This document shows, one piece after another, positions 1 through 4,418 of a stretch of DNA of 8,349 nucleotides. The notes under the pieces are model-generated. The model was given only the letters and a program-made list of their open reading frames with translations, searched no databases and was not told where the DNA came from. The DNA is from Candidatus Buchananbacteria bacterium. Lineage in GTDB: Bacteria > Patescibacteriota > Patescibacteriia > 2-01-FULL-39-33. The position numbers and the translations under genes are program-made. Position 1 is the stretch's first letter; the number at the start of each line of letters is the position of its first letter. The DNA is taken from assembly GCA_903859075.1 (NCBI GenBank), contig CAIOLF010000021.1, positions 1 to 8,349 on the forward strand, written 5' to 3'.

Positions 1-1
1 C

Positions 2-793
2 ATGATCAATACTCATGCCGATCTCCTGTTTTTTACCACCAGAGGGCGCGTCTTCCAGCTCAAGGGCTATGACTTGCCCCAGACTTCGCGTACCGCCAAA
101 GGCCAGGCGCTGGTCAATTTTTTGGAATTGTCTCCCGGAGAAAAAGTCTCGGCGATTTTGCCTTCCACGGAAATAGAAAACGACAAATATCTGATCATGG
201 TAACCAATAAAGGCACCATGAAAAAAACAGCCATAGGCGACTTTGCCAACGTCCGCCGCTCGGGCCTGATTGCCATCAAATTAAAAGATGGCGACAATCT
301 GGAATGGGTTCAGGCCACCAAGGGCAATGAAAACATCATTCTTGTCACTGCCGGCGGCCAAGCTATCAGATTCAAGGAGACGGACGTGCGGCCGATGGGG
401 CGCACCGCCTCGGGAGTGCGCGGCATGCGGCTCAAGAGCAATGACTCTATCGTCGGCATGGGCGTTTTTGATCCCAAAGACGACAAGACGGGGAGATTGC
501 TAGTCATCATGGGAAATGGTTATGGCAAACAGACCGAACTTCATAATTATAAAGTGCAGGGACGCGGCGGATCAGGTATTAAGACCGCCAAAATTACTCC
601 CAAGACCGGAAAGATTGTCAGCGGCAAAATAGTTTATGGCGACAGCAATGATCTGATCATTATTTCCAATAATGGACAGGTCATCCGCCTGGCCACTAAG
701 GAAGTAAATCTGCTGGGACGCGACACTCAAGGCGTACGCGTGATGAGGTTCAAGGAAGAAAAAGATACGGTGGCGAATGTGACTTTAGTTTAA
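2..793 (+). CDS. gyrA: DNA gyrase subunit A, C-terminal part (5' end outside window)
   Basis: GyrA is the DNA-breaking and wrapping subunit of gyrase, which introduces negative supercoils using ATP hydrolysed by GyrB. The 263 visible residues are the C-terminal beta-pinwheel that wraps DNA; the catalytic tyrosine domain lies upstream of the window. The sequence shows repeated blade motifs: DLLFFTTRGRVFQLK (residues 7-21), TSRTAKGQALVNFL (28-41), MGRTASGVRGMRL (132-144) and LGRDTQGVRVMRF (238-250). A degenerate GyrA-box-like QGRGGSG lies at 186-192, which favours GyrA over ParC. The methionine at base 2 is an internal residue, because a full GyrA is about 800 residues and the reading frame is open to the window edge. 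The gene ends with TAA at 791-793, just before a hairpin terminator. Identity is secure; the start is not in the window. Confidence 0.95.
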   Translation: MINTHADLLFFTTRGRVFQLKGYDLPQTSRTAKGQALVNFLELSPGEKVSAILPSTEIENDKYLIMVTNKGTMKKTAIGDFANVRRSGLIAIKLKDGDNLEWVQATKGNENIILVTAGGQAIRFKETDVRPMGRTASGVRGMRLKSNDSIVGMGVFDPKDDKTGRLLVIMGNGYGKQTELHNYKVQGRGGSGIKTAKITPKTGKIVSGKIVYGDSNDLIIISNNGQVIRLATKEVNLLGRDTQGVRVMRFKEEKDTVANVTLV

Positions 794-813
794 AATACGA
801 ATTGCTATAATAA

Positions 814-841
814 AAAAATCCCGAGATAATCGGGATTTTTA
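814..841. terminator. Bidirectional intrinsic terminator between gyrA and the convergent operon
   Basis: The arms AAAAATCCCGA (814-824) and TCGGGATTTTT (830-840) pair perfectly over 11 bp around the 5-base loop GATAA. Read rightward the stem ends in a T run that stops gyrA. Read leftward it ends in seven Ts and serves the minus-strand operon ending at 869. Confidence 0.88.
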
Positions 842-868
842 TTATACCCCTCCTTGATTTCCTAATTT

Positions 869-1174
869 TTATTTTCTCGCCAATAACGCGAAGGGCAATA
901 AATATTTCTGCAAATCATTCAATCCGACATCATAATAATTAACATTGGCATAATTATCGGCCGTTAATTCCTGCAAACGGGTTATCTCTTTGAGATGGCC
1001 GCTATTTTTCCTGTCGTCCATGGTCAGACCGATAAGATCCAGCGCCCGCTCCAAAGCGTTGGCTCGGCCGGCCAGATCGCCGATTTTCTCGCGATTCATC
1101 GCCCGCAAAATTTCACTGCCAATATTGCCAAGTTGTTCGGCCAAAGTCATGAGCCGCCATTTTTCTTCGCTCAT
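869..1174 (-). CDS. Small helical hypothetical protein of CPR type (101 residues)
   Basis: I do not recognise a named family. The protein is soluble-looking, with no signal peptide or membrane segment, and is predicted by eye to be almost all helical. Its first part (EEKWRLMTLAEQLGNIGSEI) is followed by a conserved-looking stretch RANALERALDLIGLTMDD (residues 37-54) and a second helical region, LKEITRLQELTADNY (61-75). From memory, short proteins carrying an ALERALELIDLT-like stretch occur in CPR genomes; I cannot verify this here. The start ATG overlaps the stop TGA of the upstream DUF5674 gene by 4 bases (ATGA), which indicates translational coupling in one operon. There is no Shine-Dalgarno sequence, consistent with coupling. 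Coding status is well supported by the overlap and by the terminator just past its stop; function is unknown. Confidence 0.8.
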   Translation of the reverse strand: MSEEKWRLMTLAEQLGNIGSEILRAMNREKIGDLAGRANALERALDLIGLTMDDRKNSGHLKEITRLQELTADNYANVNYYDVGLNDLQKYLLPFALLARK

Positions 1175-1515
1175 ATAATAATTTTTCTTACTAGATTTTT
1201 TATTTTATTCTTGATTTCTTCACTCTTAATCTCTTGACTGCGATTGCCCAAGCGCGGCCGGATATTAATCAGAGATATGTATTCCAACATCTGATCATCG
1301 GGCGCGTCGGGATAGATGTTAAATCCCCATAGGTCATCTTGGCGCGATCCCTTTTCTAAAAGCAGCTGCTCGGCATCGGCATGCATCTCTCCGCCGATAG
1401 CCAAAATTCCCAGTCCGATGTCGGCCACGGCTTTTACCATATCGCCGTAGCTCTCTTGCGCGAGCTTTTTTACCTCAGCTAGAGTTATTTTATCAGCAAC
1501 GATTTTTATCTGCAT
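1171..1515 (-). CDS. DUF5674 family protein
   Basis: This 114-residue protein matches my memory of the DUF5674 family, whose function is unknown. The features I associate with the family are visible: an N-terminal ITLAEVKKLAQESYGDMVKAV segment, a central GGEMHADAEQLLLEKGSRQDD block (the residues G-E-x-H-A-D and L-L-x-x-G-S-x-Q-x-D-L-W-G), and a late I-N-I-R-P-x-x-G-N-R-S motif (residues 83-93), followed by a basic helical tail. The conserved His, Asp, Glu and Arg residues could form a small ligand or nucleic acid site, but this is only a guess. It is the first gene of a two-gene minus-strand operon with the 101-residue protein. No Shine-Dalgarno sequence precedes its ATG. Family call is fairly confident; role unknown. 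Confidence 0.82.
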   Translation of the reverse strand: MQIKIVADKITLAEVKKLAQESYGDMVKAVADIGLGILAIGGEMHADAEQLLLEKGSRQDDLWGFNIYPDAPDDQMLEYISLINIRPRLGNRSQEIKSEEIKNKIKNLVRKIII

Positions 1516-1538
1516 AATGTGTAATAATAATATTACTT

Positions 1539-1567
1539 ATCTTAGCAGACCGCCGATGAATTAGCAA
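1539..1567 (-). promoter_or_regulatory. Putative promoter of the DUF5674 operon
   Basis: On the minus strand TTGCTA (1567-1562) is separated by 17 bases from TAAGAT (1544-1539). TGC stands directly before the -10, giving an extended -10. The start point would fall about 18-20 bases before the ATG at 1515. The -35 matches only 4 of 6 consensus bases, so this is moderate evidence. Confidence 0.42.
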
Positions 1568-1617
1568 TCTGTTGGTGTAATTTATAGGTATTGCCATGTT
1601 TTAACAAAATTTTAGAT

Positions 1618-1653
1618 AAAAAGAAAAGGACGTTCGCGCAATCGCCAACGTCC
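1618..1653 (-). terminator. Hairpin terminator of the 268-residue gene
   Basis: Read on the minus strand, GGACGTT (1653-1647) pairs with AACGTCC (1634-1628). One mismatch and an inner 3-bp GCG/CGC stem close on the 4-base loop ATTG. TTTTCTTTTT follows immediately. It lies 25 bases past the stop codon of the 268-residue gene. A GC-rich hairpin in this position is also a feature of many DGR target genes, so it may have a double meaning. Confidence 0.75.
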
Positions 1654-1678
1654 TGAATAATCAAACGGCCTGAATGTC

Positions 1679-2485
1679 CTAGGACTCCAGTTCCCCAGAT
1701 TCCAAGGACTCCGCCCCCAACGGAAAGCACCAAAGGTCGCCACGGCGACCCTCACCGCTCCAATCCCAGCCGCCGCAGCGGAGCCACTCGTTACTGTCAC
1801 CGCCGAGACTCAGCCGCAAGCCGCCCGAGCGGAGGGTGTCCGTCCACACCCATTGCTCGTTAAGCGGGGTTTTTTCCTGAGTAAGGCGATGATGCAGAAG
1901 CATCAGGCCTGATAGCAGCGACGCGCGGCCGAATGTCTTCAGATGATGCTCCGGCAAACCGTACTTCTGCCGAAGCTCGGCGAGTAGGGAGAGCTTTTCC
2001 GCGACCGTTTTCTTATTGGACTCCGGGACGACCCGCGGGATCCAGAAGACGAGTTGCCGCTGAGTCGGCTCGTTTTCTTCGTCCTTCAGCGTCCAGTCCT
2101 GAAGGTACTGGAATTGATCATGGCACGACCCAGCTTTGGACGCGTGCTTCTTGAGGTGGAATCCTGCCGGAACCAGCCAGGCGACCGGGCCGGCGTAGCC
2201 GAGATCGGCGGCCATCAGGCGCCACTTGGCCAGAGTATCGGCGAGGCGCGCCGGAACTTCAGTGTCGGCCAGAGCGCGGAACTGCGGGATCATTCCCGCC
2301 AACTCGGCTTTGGAGACGATGATATAATCACCGCTCCGCAACTTGAACACCTTGGCAAGCGTATCGCCTCCCGACAGCCACTTCACATCATCGGCCGTAC
2401 CGCCATTGCGTTCCACCGCGTGGTCAAACTCCGCCGCCAGTCGTGCCGACATCACTGCCTTGTCACCGAACCTGTCATTTGCCAT
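1679..2485 (-). CDS. GC-rich hypothetical protein with DGR-target-like variable tail (268 residues)
   Basis: No named family is recognised. The first roughly 205 residues look globular, with no signal peptide or transmembrane segment; blocks that seem characteristic are PVAWLVPAGFHLKKH (100-114), RQLVFWIPRVVPES (143-156) and LPEHHLKTFGRASLL (177-191). The tail (residues 211-258) runs WVWTDT, then a Gly/Ser/Arg/Asp/Cys/Trp-rich segment, then DLWCFPLGAE. This order resembles the end of C-type-lectin or formylglycine-enzyme-like folds used as DGR targets. In codons 215-254, 29 of 40 end in C or T, as expected if AAC/AAT template codons had been mutagenised. From memory, related proteins with different tails occur in CPR genomes (unverified). 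The ATG at 2485 is supported by AGAAAGGAA six bases upstream, the only clear Shine-Dalgarno in the window. GC content is high (52-73% in sampled 60-base lines). The unit has its own promoter and terminator. Coding is likely; function is unknown. Confidence 0.78.
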   Translation of the reverse strand: MANDRFGDKAVMSARLAAEFDHAVERNGGTADDVKWLSGGDTLAKVFKLRSGDYIIVSKAELAGMIPQFRALADTEVPARLADTLAKWRLMAADLGYAGPVAWLVPAGFHLKKHASKAGSCHDQFQYLQDWTLKDEENEPTQRQLVFWIPRVVPESNKKTVAEKLSLLAELRQKYGLPEHHLKTFGRASLLSGLMLLHHRLTQEKTPLNEQWVWTDTLRSGGLRLSLGGDSNEWLRCGGWDWSGEGRRGDLWCFPLGAESLESGELES

Positions 2486-2491
2486 GACGCG

Positions 2492-2500
2492 TTCCTTTCT
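2492..2500 (-). promoter_or_regulatory. Strong ribosome binding site of the 268-residue gene
   Basis: The minus strand reads AGAAAGGAA followed by 6 bases and ATG. It fixes the start at 2485. The other starts in the window have no comparable site. Confidence 0.75.
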
Positions 2501-2600
2501 GTGCGGACATGTTCAGTATTTGAACTTGTCCTGATTTGCGGCTAACTTACGGATTCCGGCACTATGTCAGAACCACAAGTCAGTCAAATGTACCGCCGTA

Positions 2601-2629
2601 TTTATAGCATACTTTTTACATTTTGTCAA
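2601..2629 (-). promoter_or_regulatory. Near-consensus sigma70-type promoter of the 268-residue gene
   Basis: On the minus strand a perfect -35 TTGACA (2629-2624) is followed by a 17-base spacer ending in TGC and the -10 TATAAA (2606-2601), making an extended -10 promoter. Transcription would start near 2594, leaving a leader of about 108 nt before the ATG at 2485. The leader shows no riboswitch fold that I can recognise. Confidence 0.78.
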
Positions 2630-2728
2630 ACAAATTGTTTGCTTTATTGCCATTTTTTAAGTAAGATAATAACATCATTTTTAAAAAAATTATTCTATTC
2701 TTAATTGTTGATTCTTAATTACTGAACT

Positions 2729-3463
2729 ATGTCCGGACATAGCAAATGGGCGACGACCCATCGCCAAAAATCAGCGGCCGACGCCAAAAAAGGCGCCATC
2801 TTTACCAAGATCGCCAATCTTATCATTATGGCCGCCAAGCAAGGGGGCGGTGATCCGGAAGCTAATTTTTCTTTGCGCCTGGCCGTCGATAAAGCCAAAG
2901 CGGCCAACATGCCCAAAGACAACATTGAACGCGCCATCAAGCGCGGCACCGGCGAAGGCGGGGAAGGCAAGAATTTTGAAGAAGTAACTTATGAAATATT
3001 CGGGCCCGCCGGCAGCGTTTTTATCACTGAGGCGATCACCGATAATAAAAACCGCACCGTTTCCGATCTCAAGGCGATCCTCAATCGTAACGGCGGCCAG
3101 CTCGGCGCCCTAAATAGCGTCTCTTGGATGTTTGAAAGAAAAGGCGTAATTATCCTAGATGCCGGCGCTCTCGCCGGAAAAAATCAGGATGATTTGGAGT
3201 TAACTCTCATAGATGCCGGCGCCGACGACATTATCAAAGAAGACAATAATTGGGAAATCCAAACGGCCCCGGACAGGCTCAACGCCGTCATCGTCGCACT
3301 AAAAAACAAAGGCATTGAAGCTAAAGAGTCCGGCCTGCAATACTTATCAAAAAACGATGTCGTTATCAGTGATCCAGCAGAACAAGGCAAAGTGGAAAAT
3401 TTTTACAATTTATTAGATGATCTGGATGATGTCAACGCGGTTTACACGAATGCAAATTGGTAA
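2729..3463 (+). CDS. yebC: YebC/PmpR (TACO1-like) family regulatory protein
   Basis: This family comprises cytosolic proteins described as DNA-binding transcriptional regulators in some bacteria and, more recently, as translation factors that help ribosomes through difficult stretches such as polyproline. The N-terminus shows the family signature: MSGHSKW (1-7), then HRQKSAADAKKGAIFTKIAN (11-30), and MPKDNIERAIKRGTGEG (60-76). The middle carries YEIFGPAG, DNKNRTVSDLKAIL and a GG-LG--SVSWMFERKG segment. At 244 residues the length is normal for the family. The start is set by the conserved MSGHSKW; no Shine-Dalgarno precedes it. A GATAAT hexamer at 2665-2670 could be its -10, but no good -35 accompanies it. 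It lies upstream of ruvC, a neighbour pairing common in bacteria. The start codon lies inside a 16-bp perfect palindrome. Which of the two family roles applies here is not decided by sequence. Confidence 0.96.
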   Translation: MSGHSKWATTHRQKSAADAKKGAIFTKIANLIIMAAKQGGGDPEANFSLRLAVDKAKAANMPKDNIERAIKRGTGEGGEGKNFEEVTYEIFGPAGSVFITEAITDNKNRTVSDLKAILNRNGGQLGALNSVSWMFERKGVIILDAGALAGKNQDDLELTLIDAGADDIIKEDNNWEIQTAPDRLNAVIVALKNKGIEAKESGLQYLSKNDVVISDPAEQGKVENFYNLLDDLDDVNAVYTNANW

Positions 3464-3466
3464 AAA

Positions 3467-3547
3467 ACAAGATACAAGATACAAATTACAAGATACAAAA
3501 AAATAAATTTAAATTTTGTCTATTATATCTTGTTTCTTGTATCTTTT
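3467..3547. repeat. Phased heptamer repeats with inverted copies between yebC and ruvC
   Basis: A tandem 7-bp unit, ACAAGAT, starts at 3467, 3474 and 3488, with a degenerate copy (ACAAATT) at 3481. The opposite arm carries inverted units at 3527-3533 (exact), 3534-3540 (one change) and 3541-3547. Bases 3469-3484 pair with 3530-3545 at 15 of 16 positions across a 45-base AT-rich loop. It may act as a weak terminator or mRNA-end structure, or it may simply be a genome-specific spacer repeat. Confidence 0.7.
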
Positions 3548-3568
3548 ATTACTGACGACTAAACTTTT

Positions 3569-4084
3569 ATGGCTTTTCCAATAAAACAAAACACCGCTAA
3601 GGCACGTATTATTTTGGGAATAGATCCCGGTCTAGCCGACACCGGTTTTGGCGTTATCGAGGAAACAGCCGGCAAATTGAGTTGCCTGGGCTATGGCTCG
3701 ATCAAAACCAAAAAAGAATTTTCTTTGTCCGCCAGAATTTTAGAGTTAGAAAAAGAACTGGAAAAAATCATTAAAAAATACCAGCCGGATCTGGCTTGCG
3801 TGGAACAATTATTTTTTTGCAACAACGCCAAAACCGCCTTACTGGTCGGCCAGGCCAGGGGAGTGGTGCTGCTGACGCTCTCCAAACATAAATTACCGCT
3901 CTTAGAATTCACTCCGCTCCAGGTAAAACAAGCGGTTACCGGCTATGGCAGCGCCGATAAAAAACAAATCCAGCAAATGGTCAAAATAATCCTGGCTCTT
4001 GAAGATATTCCCCGGCCGGACGATGCCGCCGATGCCCTGGCCATTGCCCTTTGCGGCGCCGGCTCCCGGCTATTGACAAACTAG
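3569..4084 (+). CDS. ruvC: RuvC, Holliday junction resolvase
   Basis: RuvC is the dimeric endonuclease that cuts four-way DNA junctions after RuvAB branch migration, during recombination and fork repair. The RNase H fold and the four acidic catalytic positions are visible: D19 in ILGIDPG, E79 in ACVEQLFF, and D152 and D155 in RPDDAADALA. The family blocks NNAKTALLVGQARGV (85-99) and EFTPLQVKQAVTGYGSADK (113-131) are intact. At 171 residues the length is normal. About 13 residues precede the usual ARIILGIDPG start, so the chosen ATG may give a short extension; no Shine-Dalgarno helps decide. It follows yebC after 105 bases of repeat-rich spacer. ruvA and ruvB are not in this window. The last codons contain the -35 of the next promoter. 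Confidence 0.96.
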   Translation: MAFPIKQNTAKARIILGIDPGLADTGFGVIEETAGKLSCLGYGSIKTKKEFSLSARILELEKELEKIIKKYQPDLACVEQLFFCNNAKTALLVGQARGVVLLTLSKHKLPLLEFTPLQVKQAVTGYGSADKKQIQQMVKIILALEDIPRPDDAADALAIALCGAGSRLLTN

Positions 4085-4101
4085 GACGGTTAAAATATAA
4101 T
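4073..4101 (+). promoter_or_regulatory. Perfect-consensus promoter of the acidic mini-gene
   Basis: TTGACA (4073-4078), exactly 17 bases, then TATAAT (4096-4101): both hexamers match the sigma70 consensus at every position. The -35 lies inside the last codons of ruvC. Transcription should start near 4108, immediately before the hairpin at 4110-4130. Confidence 0.85.
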
Positions 4102-4109
4102 TAAAAAAT

Positions 4110-4130
4110 GTAAAGATGGTTGATCTTTAC
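4110..4130 (+). other. Hairpin at the predicted 5' end of the acidic mini-gene transcript
   Basis: GTAAAGAT (4110-4117) and ATCTTTAC (4123-4130) form a perfect 8-bp stem around GGTTG, followed by TTTTTAAAAA. It sits 26 bases past the ruvC stop, so it may end ruvC transcripts. For transcripts from the 4073-4101 promoter it would be a 5'-terminal stem, a structure known to protect some mRNAs from decay. The stem is AT-rich, which makes it a weak terminator. Confidence 0.6.
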
Positions 4131-4152
4131 TTTTTAAAAATAAATAAAAGTT

Positions 4153-4329
4153 ATGTTGGAAGACACAACCAAGCTATCTCTCGATCCCAACGACGATGCT
4201 GCCGTTGCTGAGGATGAAGAATTAAAAAAAGACGAGCCAAAGGAAAATGAAGGCGTGGAAGATGAAAAAGATCTCAAGGAAGAAGATGAGGACGAGGAAG
4301 AAGACGAAGATGCCGCTGATGAAGAATAA
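4153..4329 (+). CDS. Very acidic small protein (58 residues), unknown function
   Basis: The reading frame begins MLEDTTKLSLDPNDDAAV and continues as an almost uninterrupted Asp/Glu tract ending EDAADEE. It has 31 acidic residues (18 Glu, 13 Asp) against 6 Lys and no Arg, Cys, aromatic residue or membrane segment, so it is probably disordered and strongly negative (about -25). I recognise no family. Support for a real gene is contextual: a perfect promoter at 4073-4101, an ATG well placed behind it, and a strong terminator starting 18 bases after the stop. No Shine-Dalgarno is present; TAAATAAAAGTT precedes the ATG. Possible roles include DNA mimicry or binding of basic proteins or cations, but nothing in the sequence selects among them. 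The alternative is a non-coding RNA of about 270 nt whose open frame is accidental. Confidence 0.68.
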   Translation: MLEDTTKLSLDPNDDAAVAEDEELKKDEPKENEGVEDEKDLKEEDEDEEEDEDAADEE

Positions 4330-4346
4330 ACTTTAACCACTCCGCC

Positions 4347-4383
4347 AACACCTCTGCCGCTGGCAGGGGTGTTTACTTTTTTT
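4347..4383 (+). terminator. Strong intrinsic terminator of the acidic mini-gene
   Basis: AACACCTCTGCC (4347-4358) pairs with GGCAGGGGTGTT (4362-4373) over 12 bp, with one T-G wobble and the 3-base loop GCT, followed by TACTTTTTTT. It separates the mini-gene from the penicillin-binding protein gene. Confidence 0.9.
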
Positions 4384-4410
4384 GGAAAAACTAGGTAAAA
4401 ATGCTATAAT
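4382..4410 (+). promoter_or_regulatory. Extended -10 promoter giving a near-leaderless PBP mRNA
   Basis: TTGGAA (4382-4387), 17 bases ending in TGC, then a perfect TATAAT (4405-4410). The ATG of the penicillin-binding protein is only 8 bases past the -10, so transcription should begin within a base or two of the start codon. The -35 overlaps the T tail of the preceding terminator. Confidence 0.75.
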
Positions 4411-4418
4411 TAAGCCGT

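Noticed and set aside
2..4. ATG at the left edge as a real gyrA start
   Set aside because: The protein starts in the middle of the C-terminal domain; the true start must be upstream of the window.
1516..1678. DGR template repeat between the DUF5674 operon and the 268-residue gene
   Set aside because: No stretch matches the variable tail with adenine substitutions; the region holds only a promoter and a hairpin terminator.
1542..1800. Two minus-strand frames of about 62 codons overlapping the end of the 268-residue gene
   Set aside because: They are out-of-frame shadows crossing the terminator hairpin, with no start signal.
2054..2545. 163-codon plus-strand open frame opposite the 268-residue gene
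   Set aside because: It is explained by high GC in the antisense frame. It has no promoter or ribosome binding site of its own, and the minus-strand gene has a full set of signals.
2486..2594. Riboswitch in the 108-nt leader
   Set aside because: No known aptamer signature or paired terminator/antiterminator could be recognised by eye.
3467..3547. CRISPR-like array
   Set aside because: Units are 7 bp and contiguous, with no spacers of regular length and no cas genes nearby.
4134..4340. Minus-strand open frame rich in serine, opposite the acidic mini-gene
   Set aside because: Its poly-Ser sequence is just the complement of GAA/GAT/GAC codons. The plus-strand frame has the matching promoter and terminator.
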